Shown: positions 1-8,096 of the stretch, piece after piece
Layout: every line of letters starts with the position of its first letter
Numbering within the stretch: the first letter of the stretch is position 1
Assembly (NCBI GenBank): GCA_937930635.1
Contig: CALHCF010000010.1
Location: 27,855 to 91,854, forward strand
Direction: 5' to 3'
From: an uncultured Rhizobiaceae group bacterium
GTDB lineage: Bacteria > Pseudomonadota > Alphaproteobacteria > Rhizobiales > Rhizobiaceae
Length of the DNA: 64,000 bases
Program-made: the position numbers and the translations under genes
The notes under the pieces: model-generated
Database searches by the model: none
What the model was told of the DNA's origin: nothing
What the model saw: the letters and a program-made list of their open reading frames with translations, nothing else

Positions 1-1
1 G

Positions 2-478
2 GCCCGTTTTCTGGCACAGCACGGTTCCAGCGTTGTTCTGGTCGATATGACCGGCTCCGGAAGCACAACCCAGAGCATGCTGGGCCGCAACGACCTCGCT
101 GGCCTCAAGGACCTTCTGGCCGAGCAGGCAACTTTCTCTCAGGTCATCCATACCGATGAACTGACATCGGCTCATATCGTGCCGATGGGCATGGCCACAG
201 CAACACAGGCCAGTCAGGGAGCATTCCGGATTTCTTCCGTGCTGGAGGCTCTCCAGCACAGCTATGACTTCGTGATCGTTGATTGCGGTGCTGCTGACAT
301 CAACGGATTGTCCCGGGTTTCCGATGTTTCGACTGTCGTTATCGTTAACGCAGTAGATCCCGGCAATGGTATTGCCGTACGCACCAGTCGAGAAATGATG
401 GAAGCGGGGCTCCGCGAGCCACTGATGCTCTATTCAAACGGGCGGGAAATGCAGTTGATGGGGTTTGAAGCAGCCTGA
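2..478 (+). CDS. Partial exopolysaccharide ParA/BY-kinase-like ATPase, C-terminal part
   Basis: The reading frame is open from base 2, so the start lies left of the window and only the last ~158 residues are seen. The arrangement resembles the CpsD/CapB/Wzc-type tyrosine-kinase or MinD/ParA fold: a strand VVLVDM near the left edge in the Walker A' position, then FVIVDCGAAD in the Walker B position. Both are degenerate compared with the usual D-x-D and D-x-P-P forms, and the Tyr-rich tail of BY-kinases is absent. The neighbours (CelD-like acetyltransferase, polysaccharide deacetylase) suggest a role in polysaccharide export or assembly. This is a family-level inference because the P-loop lies outside the window. 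Confidence 0.6.
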   Translation, partial: ARFLAQHGSSVVLVDMTGSGSTTQSMLGRNDLAGLKDLLAEQATFSQVIHTDELTSAHIVPMGMATATQASQGAFRISSVLEALQHSYDFVIVDCGAADINGLSRVSDVSTVVIVNAVDPGNGIAVRTSREMMEAGLREPLMLYSNGREMQLMGFEAA

Positions 479-491
479 GAACAGGACTGGC

Positions 492-1715
492 TCAACTCTC
501 GTCGCTGCCATAGACACCTGCGCGCAATTTCTTGGCGAGATTCCACAGCGTGTCATTACGTTTGATCGTGCGTTTGCTTGAGACGGCAGCTTTCCTGTAG
601 GCGGACAAGGCGACCCCTCTAGGTGAAACAGCGATATAGGTTTCAAACATCGGGATTACCGAATCGCACCACGAACTCTTGTAGCGCTCTTCTCCACGCC
701 CCAGATCAAAAACCTTCAACCCGCGCTCAACACAATCTTCGATAACGCGGTAAATCAACAACTCGCCCGGCGACAGACGCGCATACTCATCTTCGGCAAG
801 TGACAAAAAACAACCTGAGAAGTGGCCCTGACGGATACCCCCGGCAAATGTTGCACGCAGAGCGTTGTCGATCTCAAGCCCGTAAATCATGAGGGCAGGT
901 TCCTGTTCGCCCAGCGAATTGAGAGCCATTTCGCGCATGAAGTCAGCAATTCCGGGATCCTGGAACCGGTTCCAGACACCGGTGCGTTTGAAACGGCGCG
1001 CCATTTGTTCGAATGTGACATCCAGGAAATCATTGACCTCCTGAGGTGTTGAGGCAATTCGCAACTTATGGCCACCAACGGCGGCCAGCTGATTTTTTTG
1101 CCAGCGATGTTTCTTGCGTTTTCGGCTGCCGTTCTTACGATCCAGTATCTCCCGAAACGACCCGTCCAGCTTCAACGCAAAGGCATGATTGGGTGATTCC
1201 TGACCACTGAGATAGGAAAACGGATTGACGTAACCGTTCCAGCTTTCCGGCTGACAGCACAATTCCAGGAGGTGAACACTGCCCATCACCTGAATAATCT
1301 CCTTGACGAGAACCTGCATGTCCTCAGCGCACACGGCTTCCATGAACCGGGGGGCGAAGAGGCCCATCTGGAAATTTGAATGTGAGTCGGCCAGCCACCC
1401 GGCAACCGCAAGTCCGCCACGGCGCTGCAATCCCAGCGGCAGAACGAACAAGAGTTCGTCTCCACGGGTCCCAACGACAATACGCGGTGTCATTTTCAGC
1501 CCATTGGACGTTTGACAGGCCCAGCGCTGCACCCAGTCAAAGCGCTGGTAAACCGAGCCGATACCAGTCTGTTCCAGCGTACGCCAGGAAGCTTCGGCAC
1601 CTTCAAAACAATCATGAACACAAACAGAGATACAGCCAAAGCTTGCAACCTCAACCTGCGAGGTTGCGGGCTGGGAATATTCGACAACATTCAATGCGCT
1701 TGAGGCAGAGTTCAC
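492..1715 (-). CDS. GNAT acetyltransferase, CelD/BcsL-like (FemAB-type fold)
   Basis: A 407-residue soluble protein of the family often annotated as 'protein involved in cellulose biosynthesis CelD'. The C-terminal half has the GNAT hallmark block, seen as GGIRQGHFSGCFLS followed by SPGELLIYRVIEDC and VFDLGRGEERYKSSW. In other bacteria these proteins probably acylate polysaccharide or a lipid-linked intermediate in the cytoplasm. It converges on the partial ATPase and diverges from a polysaccharide deacetylase, which fits an exopolysaccharide locus. The start is a GTG at 1715 with no strong Shine-Dalgarno sequence, so the N-terminus is uncertain by some residues. The substrate cannot be read from the sequence. 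Confidence 0.75.
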   Translation of the reverse strand: MNSASSALNVVEYSQPATSQVEVASFGCISVCVHDCFEGAEASWRTLEQTGIGSVYQRFDWVQRWACQTSNGLKMTPRIVVGTRGDELLFVLPLGLQRRGGLAVAGWLADSHSNFQMGLFAPRFMEAVCAEDMQVLVKEIIQVMGSVHLLELCCQPESWNGYVNPFSYLSGQESPNHAFALKLDGSFREILDRKNGSRKRKKHRWQKNQLAAVGGHKLRIASTPQEVNDFLDVTFEQMARRFKRTGVWNRFQDPGIADFMREMALNSLGEQEPALMIYGLEIDNALRATFAGGIRQGHFSGCFLSLAEDEYARLSPGELLIYRVIEDCVERGLKVFDLGRGEERYKSSWCDSVIPMFETYIAVSPRGVALSAYRKAAVSSKRTIKRNDTLWNLAKKLRAGVYGSDES

Positions 1716-1835
1716 TGGATGACCTGAACTGGTTAGTTGGGGTTAACTAGATTGTTGAAATATCAAGAAAGTCTAAACAAGTTTTGCTAGTTTATGAGTT
1801 AACACACAGCCCTGAACAAACGGTTGCGATTGGCA

Positions 1836-2894
1836 ATGATTCAAAGACGCACCAAAAACATGCGCAGAATTTTGAGCGCCATGAACTACACTGGTGTTGA
1901 CCGGCTGTACCGGCGGCTGGATTGCGAACTGGGTCTGATCCTTACACTCCATCGTGTGCAGGATGCCGAGGTTCGCGAGTTTACCCCCAATGCACACCTG
2001 ACCATCACGCCTGAATTTCTTGATTTTGCCATCGGCCTGTTGAAGCGGCGCGGTTATGCTTTTGTCTCCATGGATGAGGCGCGCGACCGTATCAAGAGAG
2101 GCAGGATAAAAGAACGCTTTGCAGCCGTTACCATTGATGATGGCTACCGCGATATGATGGACAAGGCGATCCCGGTGCTGGAAGCCCATTCTGTCCCCTA
2201 TATGATCTACATCGCTTCCGCGCTGACAGATGGCAGCGTCGGCCTGTGGTGGGAGACGCTCGAAAAGATTGTCGAACAGCAGGACATGCTTTGTCTGCCC
2301 ACTGAGCAGGGCGAATTGATGTTCGATACGTCCACACTCAACCGCAAAGCCAGCACCTATCTTGAGATGATTGATTATCTGACCACCCAGGTATCTGAAC
2401 AGCAGCAAAGAGTTGTTGTGCGTCAGCTGGCTGCATCCTGCGGCATTGATGCTGACAGTTTGCATAAAGGCCAGATAATGAACTGGGATGATGTTCGAAC
2501 GGCCAATGCAAGTTCGCTTTGTTCAATCGGATCTCACACTGTCAACCATGTGGCTATTGCCCGTCTGGACCCCGATGCTGCGCGCCATGAGATGGTGGAA
2601 TGCGCGGACCGATTGGAACGCGAGACCGGTGAGCGCCCTGATCACTTTGCATTTCCCTATGGTCATCATCGTGCGGCCGGGGCAAGAGACTTTGAACTCG
2701 CCAGCGAGGCTGGATTTCATACCGCCGTCACAACCCGGCCCGGGCTGATCTTCCCCGAACATGCGCAACACCTGACCGGCTTGCCGCGTCTTTCTGTAAA
2801 TGGTCTGTTCCAGCGTCAGCGGTATTTTTCACCTCTGACCTCCGGCCTGCCCACGCTGCTGAACGCGCGGCTTCGCCGCCTGGACGTTGCCTGA
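1836..2894 (+). CDS. Polysaccharide deacetylase (NodB-homology, CE4)
   Basis: About 352 residues. The NodB core is visible: VTIDDGYRDMMDKAIPVL carries the catalytic/metal Asp pair (CE4 motif 1), the motif-2 region is GSHTVNHVAIARL (H-x3-H metal ligands), and motif 3 is HFAFPYGHHR. CE4 enzymes remove N- or O-acetyl groups from polysaccharides. There is no clear signal peptide, so it may act on a lipid-linked precursor in the cytoplasm. ATG 1836 is chosen over an upstream in-frame TTG at 1824; ATGs at 1860 and 1881 are also possible, and none has a strong ribosome-binding site. It diverges from the CelD-like gene, and the pair probably serves one exopolysaccharide pathway. Confidence 0.85.
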   Translation: MIQRRTKNMRRILSAMNYTGVDRLYRRLDCELGLILTLHRVQDAEVREFTPNAHLTITPEFLDFAIGLLKRRGYAFVSMDEARDRIKRGRIKERFAAVTIDDGYRDMMDKAIPVLEAHSVPYMIYIASALTDGSVGLWWETLEKIVEQQDMLCLPTEQGELMFDTSTLNRKASTYLEMIDYLTTQVSEQQQRVVVRQLAASCGIDADSLHKGQIMNWDDVRTANASSLCSIGSHTVNHVAIARLDPDAARHEMVECADRLERETGERPDHFAFPYGHHRAAGARDFELASEAGFHTAVTTRPGLIFPEHAQHLTGLPRLSVNGLFQRQRYFSPLTSGLPTLLNARLRRLDVA

Positions 2895-2903
2895 GCGACC
2901 AGA

Positions 2904-3122
2904 TCAGGCGCTTTCTGTCGACATCCACTTGATGATCATCATCGCGGGTACAATCCAGAGCACACCGCTGAAAGCAAAATAGGCGAGATGGGCATACCAG
3001 GGGGCTTGCGCCAGTGTTGCCGAGGCAACGGCGACAGCCGCCAAAGCGTAAACCCCTGCCAGAATTATGATAAAAAACGAACCGATCAGTTTCTTCACAC
3101 GGATGGGTAATGTCGCACGCAT
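2904..3122 (-). CDS. DUF2842 small membrane protein
   Basis: A 72-residue protein, MRATLPIRVKKL then two transmembrane helices (roughly residues 10-34 and 44-66) and a short tail. Length and pattern match the alphaproteobacterial DUF2842 family, which is commonly encoded beside ctaA, as here where it diverges from that gene. A longer frame continues upstream to 3431, but the added sequence is low-complexity and overlaps the ctaA leader, so the ATG at 3122 is preferred. Function is unknown. The conserved neighbourhood suggests a link to respiratory-chain biogenesis, which is inference. Confidence 0.75.
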   Translation of the reverse strand: MRATLPIRVKKLIGSFFIIILAGVYALAAVAVASATLAQAPWYAHLAYFAFSGVLWIVPAMMIIKWMSTESA

Positions 3123-3280
3123 TTTTGTAGCAGGCCGGTTGCAGGAACAGGCCTGATGTAGAGAAGCGCGTGCAAAATTGCCAGCGCGCCAAAATGTCCT
3201 CCCCATTTTGATCGCGCATGACTTTACTTTGCGTCGCGGGAGTTTCAAAAACCGCTCAAGCACAAAGGGAAAGATAAACA

Positions 3281-4372
3281 GTGGCCGGACACGTCCAAAC
3301 AAACCTGCAGGACCCGATGAAGCCGGTTCGCTTCTGGCTTTATGGCGTTGCGTTTCTTGTAGCGCTGATGGTGCTGGTCGGGGGTGCCACCCGTCTGACA
3401 GATTCCGGGCTGTCGATAACGGAGTGGGCACCCATCAGCGGCGCAATTCCGCCCCTGTCGCCGGCAGACTGGGCCGCAGAATTTTTGAAATACCAGACCA
3501 CGACAGAGTTTCAGACTATCAACAAGGACATGAACCTGGAGCAGTTCAAGGTAATTTACTGGTGGGAGTGGGGACACCGGTTTTTGGGCAGGCTTATCGG
3601 GTTTGCGGTGATTGTGCCGCTGATCTACTTCTGGGTGAGGAAGAGGCTTACGCCCCGCCTCAAACCGGCTTTGGTTGGCCTGGTCATATTGGGTGGTTTT
3701 CAGGGTTTTATCGGCTGGTGGATGGTGAAATCCGGACTGGTCGACCGCGTTGATGTCAGTCAGGTCAGACTGGCCGTGCATTTGACCCTTGCCTGCATCA
3801 TTTTTGTGTGGACCATCTGGCTGGCAAGATCTGTGGTGAGGCACTCACAGGGGCCGATCTATGGCGTGACATGGCAGGGGGGTGGGCTTGTCGTCCTTGT
3901 GTTGGTGCAGGTTTTCATCGGTGGCCTCGTTGCCGGTCTTGATGCGGGCATGGCTTTCAACACGTGGCCCAAAATGGACGGTTCCTGGGTGCCGGGCGGC
4001 TTGTGGACAATCACTCCCGTCTGGCAAAATCTGACGGATAACGCGATGACAGTTCAGTTCTTTCATCGCATTGCGGCTTATGTTTTGTGGCTTGCCACCA
4101 TCTTGCACGCCATCGCCGTCTGGAAATCTGCGCCGGGAACAACTCATGCGCGTCGGGCGGCCTTTCTGGCCGTTCTGGTGTCGCTTCAGGCGCTTTTGGG
4201 CATTGTGACACTGATGCTCCAGGTGCCGGTTTCCTGGGCCTTGGCGCATCAATCCGGTGCCGTGGTTGTGCTGGCCTTTGCAACGGCCCATTGGCGCGCG
4301 CTGAAACCGTCGGGCGAAAATGCTTTCAACATTGCGCCGCTCACCGTAAACCCGGTTCATGGACAAGTCTGA
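3281..4372 (+). CDS. ctaA: Heme A synthase (COX15/CtaA)
   Basis: A 363-residue, eight-helix membrane protein that hydroxylates the C8 methyl of heme O to give heme A for aa3-type cytochrome oxidase. Seen: the conserved start VGGATRLTDSGLSITEW at residues ~35-51, WWEWGHRFLGRL with a heme-ligand His, VHLTLA in the middle, and FFHRIAAY plus LAHQSGA in the C-terminal repeat. The long first periplasmic loop lacks the CxxxC pair, as in the alphaproteobacterial/mitochondrial type. The start is GTG 3281 with AAAGGGA about ten bases upstream. Its last 14 bases overlap the recJ start, so the two are translationally coupled. Confidence 0.95.
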   Translation: MAGHVQTNLQDPMKPVRFWLYGVAFLVALMVLVGGATRLTDSGLSITEWAPISGAIPPLSPADWAAEFLKYQTTTEFQTINKDMNLEQFKVIYWWEWGHRFLGRLIGFAVIVPLIYFWVRKRLTPRLKPALVGLVILGGFQGFIGWWMVKSGLVDRVDVSQVRLAVHLTLACIIFVWTIWLARSVVRHSQGPIYGVTWQGGGLVVLVLVQVFIGGLVAGLDAGMAFNTWPKMDGSWVPGGLWTITPVWQNLTDNAMTVQFFHRIAAYVLWLATILHAIAVWKSAPGTTHARRAAFLAVLVSLQALLGIVTLMLQVPVSWALAHQSGAVVVLAFATAHWRALKPSGENAFNIAPLTVNPVHGQV

Positions 4373-6164
4373 CCGCGCCTTTCTTGAAGTTGATGAATCC
4401 GTCACCGGCCAGCGCTGGGTTGAACGGCTGACCGCTCCGCAAAAGCTGGCGGCGCAGGCCATTGCCGAGCAACATGAGGTCGACGAGCTGGTTGCCCGTA
4501 TCATGGCTGGTCGCGGAGTTACGGTTGATGACGCCGCAGGCTTTTTGGTACCAACTCTGCGCAATCTGATGCCTGACCCATCGACGCTGACCGATATGGA
4601 CGCGGCCGCGCAAAGGCTCGCGGATTGTGTGGTTAAGGGAGAGCAGGTCGCAGTTTTTGGCGATTATGATGTTGATGGCGCAACGTCATCGGCTCTTGTT
4701 GCCCGGTTTTTGCGCTCCTGTGGCGTTACCACTGAAATTTATATTCCGGACCGGATATTTGAAGGATACGGACCCAACCCCGCTGCAATACGCGAGTTGA
4801 TCGAACGCGGGGCCAGGCTGATTGTGACCGTTGATTGCGGTTCCAGCAGTCAGGAGTCGCTTGCTCTGGCCCGTGAGTTGGGGGCGGATGTTGTGGTGCT
4901 GGACCATCATCAGCTTGGCGATGAACTTCCGCAGGTGGTGGCGCTGGTCAATCCTAACCGGCAGGATGACATGTCGGGGCAGGGCCATCTGTGTGCCGCT
5001 GGCGTTGTGTTTTTGACATTGGTTGCCTTGAACCGTGAATTGCGCCAACGCAACTGGTATGACAAGGCCCACGCACAACCGGATCTCATGCAGTGGCTGG
5101 ATCTGGTAGCGCTTGGAACGGTTTGTGATGTTGTTCCTCTAAAGCAGCTCAACCGGGCCTTTGTGAAGCGCGGCATTGAGATCATGCATGCGCAAAAAAA
5201 TCCGGGGCTTGTCGCTCTGGCCCGCGCCGCGCGGCAGGATGGCCCCGCAGCCCCCTGGCACCTTGGCTTTTTGCTGGGTCCGCGCATCAATGCGGGGGGA
5301 AGGATTGGTGATGCTGCATTGGGGGCTCGGTTGCTGACCACGGACGATGCAGCCGAGGCAGAACAGATCGCATCGCAGCTTGATATGCTCAACAGCGAGC
5401 GCCAATCAATGGAAGCTGCAATGCTGAAACAGGCGATAGACGAGGCTGACGCCGAAATCGGCCTGTCAGAAGGCCCCGCTGTTCTGGTGACTGAAAGTGA
5501 GACCTGGCATCCCGGAGTTGTCGGTCTGCTGGCGTCGCGCTTGAAGGACCGCTTCCGTCGTCCTGTCTTTTCCATCGCTTTCGATGACCGGGGAATTGGT
5601 GCCGGGTCCGGGCGCTCGGTTCCGGGGGTTGATCTTGGTTCTGTGGTGCGCGCGGCGGTGGATACCGGAATTCTGGAAAAGGGCGGCGGGCACGCCATGG
5701 CAGCCGGGATCACAATCAAACGTGACAGGCTGGCTGATTTCAGAAGTTTTTTGGAAGAAAAACTGGCAGAAGACGTGACCAGGCTACGCGGCCATCGCGA
5801 GTTGAAAATCGATGGCGCCCTCAGTGCCCGTGGGGCCAACACTGAATTCATGGACCGGGTAGAGCAGGCCGGTCCCTTTGGCGCAGGGCACAGCCAGCCG
5901 GTTTTTGCTTTCCCGGGCCACGTCATTCGGTTTGCCGATGTGGTCGGCGCCAATCACGTGCGCTTTTCTCTGGGCGCTCCTGATGGTGCCGAGCTACGTG
6001 GGATCGGTTTTCGAATTGCCGATGAACCGCTTGGTGAAACCCTGCTGCGGGGTCGTGGCGAAACTATGCATTTTGTCGGCACTCTCAGCTCAGATTTTTA
6101 TCGCGGAACACGCCGGGTGCAATTGCGATTGCTTGATGCAGCCCCAGTAGCCTCCCGACTGTAA
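4359..6164 (+). CDS. recJ: Single-stranded-DNA-specific exonuclease RecJ
   Basis: A 601-residue 5'-3' ssDNA exonuclease of the DHH phosphoesterase family, used in RecF-pathway recombination and mismatch/base-excision repair. Metal-binding motifs are visible: VFGDYDVDGATSSALV (motif I), IVTVDCGSSS (motif II), VVLDHHQLGDELP (the DHH motif), and GPRINAGGRIGDAALG. In the C-terminal DHHA1/OB region, GSGRSVPGVDL and GGGHAMAAGI are conserved. Length is normal for the family. The ATG lies inside the end of ctaA. The last codons fall within the first copy of a 22-base repeat (see separate entry), so the C-terminus may have been altered by repeat expansion. Confidence 0.95.
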   Translation: MDKSDRAFLEVDESVTGQRWVERLTAPQKLAAQAIAEQHEVDELVARIMAGRGVTVDDAAGFLVPTLRNLMPDPSTLTDMDAAAQRLADCVVKGEQVAVFGDYDVDGATSSALVARFLRSCGVTTEIYIPDRIFEGYGPNPAAIRELIERGARLIVTVDCGSSSQESLALARELGADVVVLDHHQLGDELPQVVALVNPNRQDDMSGQGHLCAAGVVFLTLVALNRELRQRNWYDKAHAQPDLMQWLDLVALGTVCDVVPLKQLNRAFVKRGIEIMHAQKNPGLVALARAARQDGPAAPWHLGFLLGPRINAGGRIGDAALGARLLTTDDAAEAEQIASQLDMLNSERQSMEAAMLKQAIDEADAEIGLSEGPAVLVTESETWHPGVVGLLASRLKDRFRRPVFSIAFDDRGIGAGSGRSVPGVDLGSVVRAAVDTGILEKGGGHAMAAGITIKRDRLADFRSFLEEKLAEDVTRLRGHRELKIDGALSARGANTEFMDRVEQAGPFGAGHSQPVFAFPGHVIRFADVVGANHVRFSLGAPDGAELRGIGFRIADEPLGETLLRGRGETMHFVGTLSSDFYRGTRRVQLRLLDAAPVASRL

Positions 6165-6212
6165 AAAAGTAGCCTCCCGACTTAAAAAACGCAGCCTCCC
6201 GATTGTAAAAAA
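6147..6212 (+). repeat. Three tandem copies of a ~22-bp repeat at the recJ stop
   Basis: Copies at 6147-6168, 6169-6189 and 6191-6212 follow the consensus GTAGCCTCCCGACTGTAAAAAA, with one copy a base short and the third carrying GC for GT and ATT for ACT. The first copy encodes the last residues and stop codon of recJ; the other two lie in the spacer to the next gene. This looks like slipped-strand tandem duplication of the recJ end. No hairpin is formed by a single unit. Confidence 0.85.
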
Positions 6213-6281
6213 CTGGGCAGACATTGCGTTTTTTGATGTGCAGGGCATCATGTTTGTGCGGTGGCACCGGAGGCGCAAGCT

Positions 6282-8096
6282 GTGACGCAGGACAAAACAA
6301 TCCGAATTGGCGGCGCCAGCGGTTTTTGGGGGGAGTCGGATCTGGCCACACCCCAGTTTCTGGCCGAAGGTGGTCTGGATTATATCGTCTTTGATTATCT
6401 GGCCGAGATCACCATGTCGATAATGGCCAGGGCTCGCGCCAAGGATCCGGCCATGGGCTACGCGCCCGACTTTGTCTCATCGGTTCTCAGGCCCAATCTC
6501 GCGGAAATTGCACGCCAGGGTATCAAGATCATCTCCAATGCCGGGGGAGTGAATCCCGCCGCCTGTGCCACGGCCGTTCGCAAGCTGGTCAGCGATCTGG
6601 GGCTCGACCTCAAGGTTGCAACAATATTGGGCGATGACCTTCTTCAGCAACGCATGGATTTTGCGAATGCAGATGTGGTTGAGATGTTCAGCGGCGACCC
6701 ATTCCCGAAACCGGATTCGGTTGTCAGCATCAATGCCTATCTTGGCGCTTTCCCCATAGCCGATGCGCTGGATCAGGGGGCGGATATCGTCATTACCGGA
6801 CGGTGTGTCGACAGCGCTGTTACTCTGGGAGCCTGCATTCATGCCTTTGGCTGGACCCCGGATAACCATGACAAACTTGCTGCAGCCAGTCTTGCCGGTC
6901 ACATCATAGAATGCGGGCCGCAGGCAACGGGCGGAAACTTCACCGACTGGGAAGAAGTTGCCACCTCTTTGCATAAGATCGGCTACCCAATCGCGGAGAT
7001 CGCTACCGACGGTTCTTTCGTGATCACCAAACCGGCGGGAACTGGCGGTGCTGTGACCGTGGGAACCGTTGGCGAACAGATGCTCTACGAGATTGGTGAT
7101 CCTCAGGCCTATCTGCTGCCTGATGTTGTTTGTGATTTCAGTTCAGTGACGCTTGAGCAAATTGCCACGGACCGGGTTCAGGTCGGCGGCGTGCGCGGGT
7201 CTTCACCAACCAAAAGTTATAAGGTGAGCGCCACATTTGCTGATGGCTGGCGTATCGGGACCATCTTCTTCTTTGTTGGTGAGGAGGCTGCAAGAAAGGC
7301 CCGTGCCTTCGCCGAAGCTGCTGTGTTGCGTGCCCGTGCGAAACTACAGGCCAATAATGCTCCTGATTTTGATGATGTGCTTATCGAAGTGCTTGGCGAT
7401 GAGAGCCATTACGGCGCGCAGGCGCGCAGCACCAGTCCACGTGAGGTTGCTGTCAAGATTGCAGCCAAACATGGTGACCCCAAGGCCGTCTCTCTGATCC
7501 TGAAAGAAGAAACGGGGCTTGCGCTGGCGACACCGCCAGGCCTTGCTCCATTTTCCGGAACCCGGCCCAAAGCCTCTCCGGTTGTCCGTCTGTTTTCCTT
7601 TCTTGTTCCCAAAAGCGATGTCGCGGTTCTCCTGGATCTTGGTGGCGAAGAGATCACCTGTGCATCAGCGACGGGGACGGAATTTGACTTTGACAAGATT
7701 GAAAGGCCGAAAATACCGCCTTGTGAGGGAACGTCCAAGACAAACAAACTCCCTCTGATCAGATTGGCGTGGGGCCGTTCAGGCGACAAAGGTGATAATG
7801 CCAATATCGGTATTTTCCCCCGCGACCCCGCTTTCGTACCCTGGATATGGAATGCGCTGGATGAGAATGAGATAGCGCGCCGTTTTGCACATTTTTTGGA
7901 GAAACCGGTGCCGGCATCCGTTCAGCGCTATTTTTTACCCGGTACCGGAGCGATGAACATTGTGCTTGAAAATGTTCTGGGCGGCGGCGGCATTGCCAGC
8001 CTTCGAAATGATCCGCAAGGTAAAAGCTACGCACAAATTCTGTTGCAGGCTCCCATAGAGGTTCCGACCTGTCTTGTTGATGAAATGCAGCCATGA
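6282..8096 (+). CDS. AtuA-like protein (DUF1446), acyclic terpene/acyl-CoA utilization family
   Basis: About 604 residues. The N-terminal ~440 residues match the DUF1446/AtuA family: IRIGGASGFWGES near the start, LDYIVFDYLAE, IISNAGGVNPAAC, VITGRCVDSAVTLG and GHIIECGPQATGGNF. The C-terminal ~110 residues form the AtuA ferredoxin-fold-like extension with AWGRSGDKGDNANIGI. In Pseudomonas, AtuA is needed for citronellol/geraniol breakdown, but its reaction is not established. GTG 6282 is chosen because GGAGG sits eight bases upstream (6269-6273); an upstream GTG at 6261 lacks this. It overlaps the carboxyltransferase gene by four bases (ATGA), so the three genes here form one operon. Confidence 0.85.
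   Translation: MTQDKTIRIGGASGFWGESDLATPQFLAEGGLDYIVFDYLAEITMSIMARARAKDPAMGYAPDFVSSVLRPNLAEIARQGIKIISNAGGVNPAACATAVRKLVSDLGLDLKVATILGDDLLQQRMDFANADVVEMFSGDPFPKPDSVVSINAYLGAFPIADALDQGADIVITGRCVDSAVTLGACIHAFGWTPDNHDKLAAASLAGHIIECGPQATGGNFTDWEEVATSLHKIGYPIAEIATDGSFVITKPAGTGGAVTVGTVGEQMLYEIGDPQAYLLPDVVCDFSSVTLEQIATDRVQVGGVRGSSPTKSYKVSATFADGWRIGTIFFFVGEEAARKARAFAEAAVLRARAKLQANNAPDFDDVLIEVLGDESHYGAQARSTSPREVAVKIAAKHGDPKAVSLILKEETGLALATPPGLAPFSGTRPKASPVVRLFSFLVPKSDVAVLLDLGGEEITCASATGTEFDFDKIERPKIPPCEGTSKTNKLPLIRLAWGRSGDKGDNANIGIFPRDPAFVPWIWNALDENEIARRFAHFLEKPVPASVQRYFLPGTGAMNIVLENVLGGGGIASLRNDPQGKSYAQILLQAPIEVPTCLVDEMQP

Noticed and set aside
4910..5953. A 347-residue antisense frame to recJ
   Set aside because: It is the reverse shadow of a conserved gene, rich in Ser/Pro/Arg, with no family pattern.
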